A stretch of 64,000 nt of DNA, from the NCBI GenBank assembly GCA_937992195.1, contig CALKKV010000024.1, positions 1-64,000 on the forward strand, given 5' to 3'. Source of the DNA: an uncultured Gammaproteobacteria bacterium. Lineage in GTDB: Bacteria; Pseudomonadota; Gammaproteobacteria; Arenicellales; Poriferihabitantaceae. Each line of letters starts with the position of its first letter. Position 1 is the first letter of the stretch. Below are positions 36,785 to 44,775 of the stretch, piece by piece. A program made the translations under genes and the position numbers. Under the pieces are notes generated by a model that had not been told where the DNA came from, ran no database searches, and saw only the letters and a program-made list of their open reading frames with translations.

Positions 36785-36968
36785 CGGCTGGTTTATTATT
36801 AATTATTGTTCAAGGGACGAAACTCTTTCGCTTATTTATTAAATACAGTCTATCATCAAAGCAGAGTGTGGCTGCCGGGTTAGTTATTCGTTCAGTAGAA
36901 ACCATAATGCGGTCACAATTCAACCCTTTGCTGTTGCTGCTAAATTTGCCAGTATCTTTCCCATCGTC

Positions 36969-37721
36969 ATGGCCTTACCCCTAATATTTGTTGTTTTGTT
37001 TGTTGGCCTATTGATTGGCGGCGTAGGTATTGGCGGTGTGCTGCTGGTTCCGGCACTTAAATTTCTTGGTGAGATACCGCTGCACACGGCGATCCCGGCT
37101 TGTATGGTGGGTTATATCGCGACCGGTTTAATTGGGTCGATGGTTTTTGGTCGGCAAGGATCGATCAACTGGCAAATGGCGATAAAGGTTTGTTTGGGTG
37201 CGTTGCCTGGCGCTTTTATCGGAGCTTGGGCCCTACAGTCAGTTTCTGCCTCAGTGTTAGAGGCAGCAATCGCTGTTTTACTGGTGTTCTCCGGCATTAA
37301 CGCCTTAAAAGGAACACCCCAGATCTCAACTGCAGGCGCTATGGTCAGTAATCAGTTTTTGGTTATTTCTGGTCTGGTCACTGGAATTGGTTCTGCATTG
37401 ACGGGCACTGGTGGTCCGTTACTACTCATTCCAATACTTTTGTTTCGACGAGTTCATCTGCTAACAGCAATTGGTCTGGCGCAGGTGATTCAAATTCCTA
37501 TTTCGTTTACTGCAACCTTGGGCAATTTGGTTTCAGGCTCTGTGGATTTTCGATTGGGGTTGCTATTGGGCTTTTTACTGGCGCTGGGTAGTTTTGCAGG
37601 TGCAAAGTTAGTGCATGCACTGCCATTAGCTGCAGTTAAAAAATCAGTTGCCGCTATGATGGTGCTAGTCGGTGTTGCTATGCTATTGAGAATCCTGCTG
37701 GGGTTTGAAACCAGCGAGTAA
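36969..37721 (+). CDS. tauE: TauE/SafE-family sulfite exporter
   Basis: 250 residues with about eight hydrophobic segments arranged as two similar halves (GGVGIGGVLLVPALKFLG and GSALTGTGGPLLLIPILLF), diagnostic of the TauE/SafE permease family. Members export sulfite, sulfoacetate or other organic anions. Release of sulfite is required when methanesulfonate is cleaved, which fits the msm genes 2-5 kb downstream. The folate-binding GcvT-like gene starts 7 bases after its stop, so they are co-transcribed. The family call is secure; sulfite as substrate is an inference from context. Confidence 0.82.
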   Translation: MALPLIFVVLFVGLLIGGVGIGGVLLVPALKFLGEIPLHTAIPACMVGYIATGLIGSMVFGRQGSINWQMAIKVCLGALPGAFIGAWALQSVSASVLEAAIAVLLVFSGINALKGTPQISTAGAMVSNQFLVISGLVTGIGSALTGTGGPLLLIPILLFRRVHLLTAIGLAQVIQIPISFTATLGNLVSGSVDFRLGLLLGFLLALGSFAGAKLVHALPLAAVKKSVAAMMVLVGVAMLLRILLGFETSE

Positions 37722-37728
37722 TAAAAAC

Positions 37729-38733
37729 ATGGGGCTATCGCAATTTGGAAGAGATGCTTACGAAGACCCGATCAAGGAAGCACGGCGGTGTAGAACAAGT
37801 TGCGCAGTGTTTGATTTCTCGTTCGTTAAGAGGGCATCAATAACAGGCGATCAGTCATTGGATGTGCTGCATAGATTTCAATCGAGAAATCTGGAGTCGA
37901 TGGAGGTGGGAAATATCGTCTATGCGTTACGCGAAGATAGCGCTGATTCTAATTTCCAGGTTGTTTCCGATCTTACGATATGGAAAACCGCGCACTGCTG
38001 CTATGAAGTGTATTCAGGACGTCCTCAAGATATTGAAGACCTTGAAAAAAATGCGCAGGGTAAAGCTGATTTTCAAGACCTTTCTGCAGATACATGTATC
38101 TATGCAGTACAAGGGCCTGAATCGCTAAACGTAGTCGAGCGATTAAATCCATCGTCTTCCCTCAAATCTCTATCCTACTTTAAGTTCCGAAACAACCGGT
38201 TAGCTGAAATAGACTGTTTAGTCGGACGGCTTGGTTATACCGGTGAAGCGGGTTTCGAAATTGTTGTGGAAGGAAGGCAGGACGCTGGGCTTCTTTGGAA
38301 GCAGCTGCTGCAAATTGCGCAGCCGGGAGGAATGATTGCGGCGGATATTCTCCGAATCGAGGCGGGCTTTATTCTCTTTTTGAACGAGTGCCGCCTTCAG
38401 GCTAATGCAGCTGAACTAGGAATCGGCAACTTTTCTGATCAGATACAGGAGCAATCCAGATATCGGTTAATTGGTTTTGAATGCCAGTGCGATCTTGATC
38501 GAATGCCATATGCTGCAGGTTTCAACTTAGCCCCTCCCGATAGAGGGGAGATAGCGATTACTTCAGTGAATCGAACGCAATTCACTGAAAAAGCGATTGG
38601 ATTGGGTTTTGTTAATCTTTCCGACATGAAAGAAACTACATTTAACGACCCACTAAAGCGGTTTTATCACATTCAGAGAGCGTCGCGTCCCTATTACGAT
38701 TTTCATAAAGCACGTCCAAGGAACCAGTGGTGA
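37729..38733 (+). CDS. GcvT-like folate-binding aminomethyltransferase family protein
   Basis: 334 residues from the ATG at 37729 (a TTG at 37705 overlaps tauE and is less likely). GcvT features: RCRTSCAVFDFSF, the aspartate-bearing VVSDLTIW, YAVQGPES, the folate-site signature GRLGYTGEAGFEIVV, and AADILRIEAGFIL. Relatives move one-carbon groups to tetrahydrofolate from glycine, sarcosine, dimethylglycine or, in DmdA, from DMSP. Here it is sandwiched between a sulfite exporter and panB/msm genes, suggesting a role in handling the one-carbon unit of methanesulfonate. The substrate is unknown, and DmdA itself is longer. Confidence 0.7.
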   Translation: MGLSQFGRDAYEDPIKEARRCRTSCAVFDFSFVKRASITGDQSLDVLHRFQSRNLESMEVGNIVYALREDSADSNFQVVSDLTIWKTAHCCYEVYSGRPQDIEDLEKNAQGKADFQDLSADTCIYAVQGPESLNVVERLNPSSSLKSLSYFKFRNNRLAEIDCLVGRLGYTGEAGFEIVVEGRQDAGLLWKQLLQIAQPGGMIAADILRIEAGFILFLNECRLQANAAELGIGNFSDQIQEQSRYRLIGFECQCDLDRMPYAAGFNLAPPDRGEIAITSVNRTQFTEKAIGLGFVNLSDMKETTFNDPLKRFYHIQRASRPYYDFHKARPRNQW

Positions 38734-38810
38734 AATCTGACTAGATATGTAAAAACTAGAAAATATGATCTTTTTAAGGTTTTACCTATCAATCCATAAG
38801 AAAGACCTCT

Positions 38811-38840
38811 TTGACAGGGGAAATTTGAGATTATTACTAT
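38811..38840 (+). promoter_or_regulatory. candidate sigma-70 promoter of the panB-msm operon
   Basis: A perfect -35 hexamer (TTGACA, 38811-38816) is followed at 18 bases by TACTAT (38835-38840) as a weak -10. It lies 66 bases before the panB-like ATG. A short inverted sequence (AGGTTTTACCT, 38778-38788) sits just upstream of the -35 and could be an activator site. Confidence 0.45.
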
Positions 38841-38905
38841 GTGACTATAAAAGAGCGCACTGGCGCTATAAATAACACTGTCACCAAATGGGAGATTGAC
38901 TAGAA

Positions 38906-39796
38906 ATGGCTGAAGCAGCGAAGAAAAGAAAAAAGGTAACGATACGAGAGTTACAACGAAAAATGCGCGAGGACGAGCAGATCGTCCAAATGGCGATTTA
39001 CGACTATCGCAGTGCCGTTATTGCAGATCGAAATGATATCGATATTCTGTGTGTATCTGACACTGGTGGAATGGTGTTATTTGGGCACGGATCTACGGTC
39101 ACGGTGACATTTGACGAGGTCATGATGATGGCGAAAGCGATAGATCGTGGCAGCCAATACGGTCTTCGTATGGTGGATATGCCTTACTGGAGCTTCCACG
39201 TTTCACCAGAGCAAGCGGTAGAAAACGCCGGTCGTTTTGTTCACGAGGCGAATGCCGAAGTGATGAAGTGCGAAGGAAACCAGCATCATGCCAAGAATAT
39301 TGAAGCAATTGTCAAAGCGGGTATTCCCGTTCAGGGCCATATTGGAATTACCCCGATGCGGATGCCGCAATTAGGTGGTTTCTTTGCGCAGGGTAAGACC
39401 GCTGACAATGCGAAGGCGTTGATTGATGATGCCTGGTCGTTTGTTGATGCGGGCTGTTTTTCTATTCTTTGTGAGGTAACAAGCGAGGAAGTTTGTCAGT
39501 ATCTGACCGAAGAGCTTCCTGTCCCAGTAATCAGTCTGGGAGCTGGAAATAAAGCTCATGGCGTGCATATCATTACCTCTGATTTGTTCAATTTGTATGA
39601 AGAACATGTTCCAAGACACTCGAAGGTGTATACCGATTTGATTCCGATCATGGAAGACGTATTCGTTAAATACCGCGAGGAAGTAAGAGAACGCGTATAT
39701 CCCGGGCCAGAACACACTGTTTACATGAAAGACGAAGAACTGAAAGCGTTTGCAGAAATGGTTAAGTGGGAATCCAAATTAAAGGAGATAGGATAA
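38906..39796 (+). CDS. PanB-like hydroxymethyltransferase encoded in the msm operon
   Basis: 296 residues. Clear homologue of ketopantoate hydroxymethyltransferase (methylene-THF + 2-oxoisovalerate to ketopantoate). All catalytic positions align with the E. coli enzyme at constant offset: metal ligands D52 (VSDTGGM), D91 (MVDMPYWS) and E123, plus K121, H145 (GHIGITP) and base E190 (LCEVTSE). It differs from housekeeping PanB by a basic N-terminal tail (AAKKRKKVTIRELQRKM), a charged C-terminus (KDEELKAFAEMVKWESKLKEI), and context, 62 bases upstream of msmA with no panC. I infer a dedicated role in fixing formaldehyde or methylene-THF from methanesulfonate. Confidence 0.82.
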   Translation: MAEAAKKRKKVTIRELQRKMREDEQIVQMAIYDYRSAVIADRNDIDILCVSDTGGMVLFGHGSTVTVTFDEVMMMAKAIDRGSQYGLRMVDMPYWSFHVSPEQAVENAGRFVHEANAEVMKCEGNQHHAKNIEAIVKAGIPVQGHIGITPMRMPQLGGFFAQGKTADNAKALIDDAWSFVDAGCFSILCEVTSEEVCQYLTEELPVPVISLGAGNKAHGVHIITSDLFNLYEEHVPRHSKVYTDLIPIMEDVFVKYREEVRERVYPGPEHTVYMKDEELKAFAEMVKWESKLKEIG

Positions 39797-39858
39797 AAAA
39801 GATTTTTTATCTTTTACCTGCTCCCCTCTCAATCTAATTTACTAAAGAGAAATTTAAT

Positions 39859-41139
39859 ATGTCAGCAAGAAACCACGAGCAATGGACTTCTCCGCCAAAA
39901 CTCGCAGAGGGCGAGTGGGTTGATAGTCGGATCTATTCTGATCAGACTATTTTTGAAGAAGAAAATGAAAAGATCTTTAAGCATGCATGGATACCGGTGT
40001 GCCATGAGTCAGAGCTAAAAGATGCTTATGATTTTCGCACCATGACCATCGCCAATGAGCCGGTTATCGTTGTACGCGGCAAGGACATGCAGGTGCGTGC
40101 GTTTCTGAACGTATGTCCACATCGTGGAAATATGATCGAGCGCAGGCCTTCTGGCAGTTTTAAAGAAGGAACGCCATCGGGTACACCAAAGCGCATGACT
40201 TGTATGTTTCACGCTTGGCAATTCGATATGAAAGGCAAGTGTGTCTATATCTCGCGTCAGGAAGAGGGCTATCAGGATCGTTTGTGTACAGCTGATGTTG
40301 GCCTGCGGGAATTAAAATGTGAAGTTTATTTTGGTGGTTTTGTTTGGGTTTGTCTGGACGATGACATTGGGATGACGGTTGAGGACTGGGCCGCCGGTGC
40401 GCTGGATTGTCTTGCGCCTTCACTGAATGAAGAACCATTGGAAGTCTTCCATTATCACAAAGCAATCATACCGTGCAATTTTAAGCTTTGGCATGATACC
40501 AACTGTGAGTTCTATCACGACTTCTTGCACTACCATAATCGCATTACAGGATTTAACGACGCGTATTTTGCACGTAAAAACTCTGGTTTTAAGAATGGAC
40601 ATATCAACGTCGGAAGTTTTGAGGTGCAGTATGACAACTACGAGGGCTTCCACTCTCGCGAAGAACTGTCTTTTCCGCATCTGCCGCCTAACCACTGGTA
40701 CATGATCGATATGTTCCCAGGAGTGAATTTCAATTTACGTGGATCGGCATTGCGTTGTGACCTGATGACGCCACTTGGCCCAGATAAAGTTATGATTGAA
40801 TTTAGAGGGCTAGGACTGGCAAGTGATACACCAGCAGAGCGCCAAACCCGTATTGATCATCACAATTCGATCTGGGGACCGTTTGGCAGAAACTTACATG
40901 AAGATCTGCTTGCGGTAACCGCACAGGGTTCTTGTATGCATCCCAGCGCTGAAAAACGCAATATTCTTCAAGGGCGTCATGAGAATGAAACCATCCATGA
41001 TGAAAACGGTATGCGTCACTATTATCATGAATGGGGTCGATGGTTGAACCGTTCTCCCAGTAACCCGGACGAAGAATTTGATGAAGCGCTAATTGCTGCC
41101 GCGTCAGCAAAGCCTGCAGAGGTGCAAGCGAACGCATAA
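39859..41139 (+). CDS. msmA: methanesulfonate monooxygenase, hydroxylase alpha subunit
   Basis: 426 residues. Rieske oxygenase alpha subunit. The [2Fe-2S] ligands are C86 and H88 (CPHRGN) and C115 and H118 (CMFHAW), giving CxH-X26-CxxH. The usual spacing is 15-17, and the 26-residue loop is the feature reported for MsmA of methanesulfonate users. The mononuclear iron histidines lie in CEFYHDFLHYHNR (220-226). The enzyme converts methanesulfonate, O2 and NADH to formaldehyde and sulfite. It is followed in order by beta subunit, ferredoxin and reductase, exactly the msmABCD order, and then by a sulfonate-type importer. Confidence 0.87.
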   Translation: MSARNHEQWTSPPKLAEGEWVDSRIYSDQTIFEEENEKIFKHAWIPVCHESELKDAYDFRTMTIANEPVIVVRGKDMQVRAFLNVCPHRGNMIERRPSGSFKEGTPSGTPKRMTCMFHAWQFDMKGKCVYISRQEEGYQDRLCTADVGLRELKCEVYFGGFVWVCLDDDIGMTVEDWAAGALDCLAPSLNEEPLEVFHYHKAIIPCNFKLWHDTNCEFYHDFLHYHNRITGFNDAYFARKNSGFKNGHINVGSFEVQYDNYEGFHSREELSFPHLPPNHWYMIDMFPGVNFNLRGSALRCDLMTPLGPDKVMIEFRGLGLASDTPAERQTRIDHHNSIWGPFGRNLHEDLLAVTAQGSCMHPSAEKRNILQGRHENETIHDENGMRHYYHEWGRWLNRSPSNPDEEFDEALIAAASAKPAEVQANA

Positions 41140-41152
41140 GTTCTTGTGTGGA

Positions 41153-41178
41153 AACCAACGATCGTGAGATCGTTGGTT
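41153..41178 (+). promoter_or_regulatory. intercistronic hairpin after msmA
   Basis: A perfect 11-bp stem (41153-41163 with 41168-41178) is capped by GTGA, a GNRA-type tetraloop in RNA, 13 bases after the msmA stop. No T-run follows. It is expected to stabilise msmA mRNA or allow partial read-through. Confidence 0.75.
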
Positions 41179-41219
41179 GAATTAACTAATAAGAAAAGAT
41201 AGATATTGGGAGAAAGTAA

Positions 41220-41717
41220 ATGGCTGAGAAACACGCCAGTACCATTGAGCAAATAAAAGATGTGATTTATAAAAGCTGCCTCTATCAGGATGACCTTGAA
41301 TGGAACAGCTGGTTGGACATGTGCTCAGATGACTATCATTACGCGATTCGCGCTTTTAGTCCGGAAATTCGAGCAGATATGGAATATATGGGAGGCGGAC
41401 TTGAATATATGAAGTCTTTGACTCAGATGCTTCCAAAACATAATACCGATAATTCCCCACTTAAACGTCACTGTACCGTGTACAAAGTTGAAGTTGCCGA
41501 TGACGGAAAATCTGCAAGCGCGACTTCTTCATTTGTTGTTTATCAAACAATGTTGGATGGCATTAACTCTCATGTGGATGCGGGCGAGTCGCGGCTATTT
41601 TTAGTTGGTCGATATAACGATAAATTTGAAATAAGTAATGAAGGCGTTAAGTTTTCCGATCGAGAGGTAAGATTAGATACCAGAAGGTTGGACAAAGGCT
41701 CGCATTGGCCGATATAA
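41220..41717 (+). CDS. msmB: methanesulfonate monooxygenase, hydroxylase beta subunit
   Basis: 165 residues. Small (beta) subunit of a ring-hydroxylating-type oxygenase, of the cone-shaped NTF2/SnoaL-like fold. It begins STIEQIKDVIYKSCLYQDDLEWNSWLDMCSDDYHYAI, the usual helix followed by WLDM/Y pattern, and ends VKFSDREVRLDTRRLDKGS, resembling beta subunits that end with a conserved strand and arginines. It pairs with MsmA in an alpha/beta hydroxylase. The ribosome-binding site GGGAGAA precedes its ATG. Hairpins lie on both sides of the gene. Confidence 0.82.
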   Translation: MAEKHASTIEQIKDVIYKSCLYQDDLEWNSWLDMCSDDYHYAIRAFSPEIRADMEYMGGGLEYMKSLTQMLPKHNTDNSPLKRHCTVYKVEVADDGKSASATSSFVVYQTMLDGINSHVDAGESRLFLVGRYNDKFEISNEGVKFSDREVRLDTRRLDKGSHWPI

Positions 41718-41742
41718 AACTTCGATGTCTAACAGTAGTAAG

Positions 41743-41768
41743 AGCGCGTATTCTTATGGAATCGCGCT
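41743..41768 (+). promoter_or_regulatory. intercistronic hairpin after msmB
   Basis: Stem AGCGCG/CGCGCT extended by ATTC/GAAT past a single bulged T, with a 5-base loop (TTATG). It lies 25 bases after msmB and 28 bases before msmC, with no T-run. Like the hairpin after msmA it probably tunes relative mRNA levels. Confidence 0.6.
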
Positions 41769-41796
41769 TCGTTCGTAATATCTAAGAAGTAATTTA

Positions 41797-42141
41797 ATGA
41801 ACTGGAAAGTAGCGTGCGCGGCAGGTGATGTCGCGGTTGATTCTATGAAGCGTTTTGATGTTGATGGCGTTTCACTCATGATTGCCAATGTTGGCGACGG
41901 CTTCAGAGCCTATCCTCCTGTATGTCCACATATGGAAGAATATTTAGAAAACTCGGGAATTTGTGCCGGAGGGGTTTTAACCTGTGATCGGCATCTTTGG
42001 CAGTGGGATATGAAAACCGGTGAGCCCCAGGGGCCAGCGGAAAAGCCGTTGTTAATGTACGAGACAAAGGAAGAGGGTGGAGAGGTCCTGGTGTTTATCG
42101 AGCAAGAACTTGAATATGAGTTTGATGACGATGACGACTAA
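41797..42141 (+). CDS. msmC: methanesulfonate monooxygenase, Rieske ferredoxin
   Basis: 114 residues. Small Rieske-type [2Fe-2S] ferredoxin with CPHMEEYLENSGICAGGVLTCDRHLW. The CxH and CxxH ligand pairs are both present, 18 residues apart. It shuttles electrons from the reductase MsmD to the hydroxylase MsmAB. The C-terminus is strongly acidic (EYEFDDDDD), which could help docking to a basic partner. Third gene of the msmABCD set. No signal peptide, so cytoplasmic. Confidence 0.85.
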   Translation: MNWKVACAAGDVAVDSMKRFDVDGVSLMIANVGDGFRAYPPVCPHMEEYLENSGICAGGVLTCDRHLWQWDMKTGEPQGPAEKPLLMYETKEEGGEVLVFIEQELEYEFDDDDD

Positions 42142-42191
42142 ATCCTCAAATAATTTGCGATAGAGAATAGAGTGCTGGCTCAGAGTTCAAA

Positions 42192-43265
42192 ATGAAAATT
42201 TCGATTGAGAAAAAAGACCAGCACTATTCTTTTGAGGCGCAGCCTGGCGAAAAACTGCTGTATGCCGGCCTAAAAGCCGGATTTCCTCTACCCTATGAAT
42301 GTGCGACCGGCACCTGTGGAACCTGTCGTGCTCGTGTGAAGGAGGGGGATATTGAAGAGGGTTGGCCCGAAGCGCCAGGGAAAAAAGGGTTAAAGGAAGA
42401 CCGTCGCGAGTTCCTATTATGTCAGGCTTATGTAAAAGAAGACTCTGATTTCAATAATGATACATGTCTATTAGGCGTACCGTCAGCGATAAAACAGTTT
42501 CGTGAAGATGATCTTACACCTGTGCACCACCAGGGAGAAGTTCGAAACTGGGAAAGATTAAATGCAGAGGTGCTTCAGTTTGATGTGGTGCTGGATTCAG
42601 CGATTCAATTTCACGCCGGTCAGTTTTTTGTTATTCAAGCGCCTGGTATAGAGGGCTTTCGCGCTTACTCGATGGTGAACTATGAGCATGAAACAAATAC
42701 TCTCACATTTGTTTTAAAAAACAAAAAAAATGGCGCTTTTTCGAAATGGGCTTTTGCACAAGCGAATGAAGACGGCGAAACAAAAGAAGTCTCTTTATTC
42801 GGGCCGCTAGGTCGAGCGACGTTTCACCCAGATGAAGCCAACAATCTGTTTTTAGTGGCAGGTGGTTCTGGCATCGCCGGGTTGATGTCGATACTGCGCC
42901 ATGCGGATGTGTCGGGCCATTTTGATAACTATAGTGCAACCCTATTATTCGGAGTGCGAACAGTGGATGACGTATTCTATTTAGCTGAGCTTAATGAAAT
43001 GGTGGGGCGTTATCCAAATCAGATTACGGTTCATATTGTATTTTCAGATCATCAATCGCTTGCGGGGCATGATCTAGATCTTGGTCGACTTAATCCAGGT
43101 TTTGGATTTGTGCATGAACAGGCGCTCGCAACAATTGAGCCAAACCTTACCGATACCATGGCTTATTTGGCGGGACCGCCGCCAATGATAGACGCTTTAA
43201 TTCGCCCGTTAATTCTGGAAGCGAAATTACCAGCGAATAAAATTCGATATGATAAATTTGGTTAG
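42192..43265 (+). CDS. msmD: methanesulfonate monooxygenase, NADH reductase component
   Basis: 357 residues. An N-terminal plant-type [2Fe-2S] domain (about 1-95) has the cysteine cluster YECATGTCGTCRA and a later cysteine (FLLCQAY). The FAD-binding domain carries FRAYSMVNYE (RxYS motif). The NAD domain carries LVAGGSGIAGLMSIL, LLFGVRTVDDVFYL and the closing YLAGPPPMIDALI. It passes electrons from NADH through FAD and iron-sulfur to MsmC. It closes the msmABCD order. A hairpin at 43298-43345 lies between it and the transport genes. Confidence 0.87.
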   Translation: MKISIEKKDQHYSFEAQPGEKLLYAGLKAGFPLPYECATGTCGTCRARVKEGDIEEGWPEAPGKKGLKEDRREFLLCQAYVKEDSDFNNDTCLLGVPSAIKQFREDDLTPVHHQGEVRNWERLNAEVLQFDVVLDSAIQFHAGQFFVIQAPGIEGFRAYSMVNYEHETNTLTFVLKNKKNGAFSKWAFAQANEDGETKEVSLFGPLGRATFHPDEANNLFLVAGGSGIAGLMSILRHADVSGHFDNYSATLLFGVRTVDDVFYLAELNEMVGRYPNQITVHIVFSDHQSLAGHDLDLGRLNPGFGFVHEQALATIEPNLTDTMAYLAGPPPMIDALIRPLILEAKLPANKIRYDKFG

Positions 43266-43297
43266 ATCGCGGTTAAATGTTGTAAAAAATGCAGGTG

Positions 43298-43345
43298 GCA
43301 GGCTGTCAGAAAGGTGAATTCATGAATTTACTTATGATAGCCTGT
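43298..43345 (+). promoter_or_regulatory. long imperfect hairpin between msmD and the transporter genes
   Basis: The outer stem of about 10 pairs (CAGGCTGTCA with TGATAGCCTG, one G-T) and the inner stem GTGAATT/AATTTAC around a CATG loop are separated by an internal bulge. No T-run follows, so either a processing or stability element, or the 3' boundary of the msm message. Confidence 0.45.
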
Positions 43346-43530
43346 ACTAATCGATTCATTGGCTTGAATGATTTTACAAATTAAGTTGAATGGTTTGAGA
43401 TAAAAGTATGGGGATCAATCCCTTTAGTTTTTAGTAGTTTAAATTTGTAGCAGGTGAAATATTGTAAGCAAAGTACCACTTAACTAGATCATTCGAAAAA
43501 ACGCGTGATCACACCATAGAGGACAATAAA

Positions 43531-44676
43531 ATGATTAGAAAAAAAATAGATCGTGTACGAAGAAAGATACTCGCAGCAACCGTTGCAGTTGGATTCGCCG
43601 CAACGAGTTATGTGCCGGTCACAACCGCTGCAGAGATCGATTTTGGAAAGGTCGGTGACCCGATTAATCTTGTTGTAGGCTATCAGCCTTATTACACAGA
43701 GGCCTGGTCTGGTGTGGTCATGAAAGGCCTGAAGCTGTACGAAAAATACTTGCCCGAAGGTTCAACCGTTGAATTTCAGATTGGACTACAAGGCGGCATC
43801 ATCGTAAATGCCATGCTCGCTGGAAAACAACACATCGGATATATGGGTGATATGCCTGCGATTGTTGCCACCACAAAAGATCGGGTGGCTGATATCCGAA
43901 TCGTTGCGACAGCAGGTCTTGGCCAAGATCAATGTAACAACATGCTGGTGCGGACTGACGCACCGGAGTTTGCAAGCGCTGATGATGCAATTCAATGGAT
44001 GAATGGAAAGGTAGTTGCCGTGCCAAAGGGTGCGTGCACAGACCGCTTTGCTTTGGCCGTATTCGAGAAAAAAGGAATTAAACCTGAAAGCTATCTAAAC
44101 CAAAACATCGAGGTAATTACCAGCGGATTTCGTGCTGGAAAACTAGATGCGGCTGCAATTTGGGAACCAACCGCAGCACGCCTAGTTGAAGAAGGTCTTG
44201 CGAGAAAAGTGGCTTCTGGCGCTTCGGTTGATGAGAACGATGGCGGCTTTATTGATATGCGGGGCGACTTAATTGATCAGCGACCAGATGTTGTTAAGGC
44301 CTGGTTAAATGCGGAGTTGGATGCTCAGCTGTTTATGGCTGATCCAGCGAATACTGCGGCGGTTGTCGCGATGGCGGAAGAGCAGACTACCGGATTTTCC
44401 AATGAGGTTTTGTGGAAAGCAATGGTTGGTAGTACACCAGTAGAGCAAGGTGGTACCACCGTGCGTAACGAGATGGCATTCGCTATTACACCAAAAGCTC
44501 AGGATTTAATTGATAAGGCAACCAAGTTCTTGCATTCAATTAAAACGATTAAGGTGGATACGCTCCGTGACAACGCGATCATGACCAACTTCACTGAAGA
44601 GATTTTAAAAGAGCGTGGACTGACCGCGCCTATTGGCGAAATACTCGCACAACCTGATTCTGCATATGAAGGTTAG
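43531..44676 (+). CDS. sulfonate-type ABC transporter substrate-binding protein
   Basis: 381 residues with a signal peptide (about 1-34, basic start then ATVAVGFAATSYVPVTTAA-EI) for periplasmic location. Matches the SsuA/TauA/NMT1-like family: NLVVGYQPYYTEAWSGVVMKGLKLYEKYLPEG, GGIIVNAMLAGKQHIGYMGDMPAIVATT, KVVAVPKGACTDRFAL and RAGKLDAAAIWEPTAARLV. Position right after msmABCD and before permease/ATPase genes makes methanesulfonate the likely ligand (the role of MsmE). The ATG follows AGAGGA. Two hairpins after its stop should raise its expression over the membrane parts. Confidence 0.85.
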   Translation: MIRKKIDRVRRKILAATVAVGFAATSYVPVTTAAEIDFGKVGDPINLVVGYQPYYTEAWSGVVMKGLKLYEKYLPEGSTVEFQIGLQGGIIVNAMLAGKQHIGYMGDMPAIVATTKDRVADIRIVATAGLGQDQCNNMLVRTDAPEFASADDAIQWMNGKVVAVPKGACTDRFALAVFEKKGIKPESYLNQNIEVITSGFRAGKLDAAAIWEPTAARLVEEGLARKVASGASVDENDGGFIDMRGDLIDQRPDVVKAWLNAELDAQLFMADPANTAAVVAMAEEQTTGFSNEVLWKAMVGSTPVEQGGTTVRNEMAFAITPKAQDLIDKATKFLHSIKTIKVDTLRDNAIMTNFTEEILKERGLTAPIGEILAQPDSAYEG

Positions 44677-44696
44677 TTTGCGGATTATTTAGTATT

Positions 44697-44732
44697 CCCG
44701 TCTTTGTCCGTTGAAGAATTGGCAAAGGCGGG
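44697..44732 (+). promoter_or_regulatory. intercistronic hairpin after the binding-protein gene
   Basis: A 10-bp stem with one G-T pair (44697-44706 with 44723-44732), extended inward by CC/GG past a bulge, 20 bases after the binding-protein stop. No T-run. First of two hairpins before the permease gene. Confidence 0.6.
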
Positions 44733-44754
44733 GTTCCAATTTCAACTTGAATTT

Positions 44755-44775
44755 GTCCTAGATCGATTTTAGGAC
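44755..44775 (+). promoter_or_regulatory. second intercistronic hairpin before the first permease
   Basis: GTCCTA and TAGGAC pair around a 9-base loop, shortly after the first hairpin. The sequence that follows (GCTTTATAATTATTT) is AT-rich without a clean T-run. It may act with the first hairpin as an attenuator. Confidence 0.4.

Noticed and set aside
37729..38733. GcvT-like protein as the DMSP demethylase DmdA
   Set aside because: It is about 35 residues shorter than the DmdA length I recall and sits in the msm region, not with DMSP genes. The family is shared, but nothing specific to DmdA is visible.
38906..39796. Housekeeping panB for pantothenate synthesis
   Set aside because: Position inside the msm transcript, the absence of panC, and unusual tails argue for a dedicated paralogue. 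It cannot be excluded from this window alone because the rest of the genome is not visible.
39859..41139. Aromatic ring-hydroxylating dioxygenase for the first Rieske operon
   Set aside because: The 26-residue loop between the Rieske ligand pairs and the sulfonate-type importer next door fit methanesulfonate monooxygenase better. No aromatic ring-cleavage gene is nearby.
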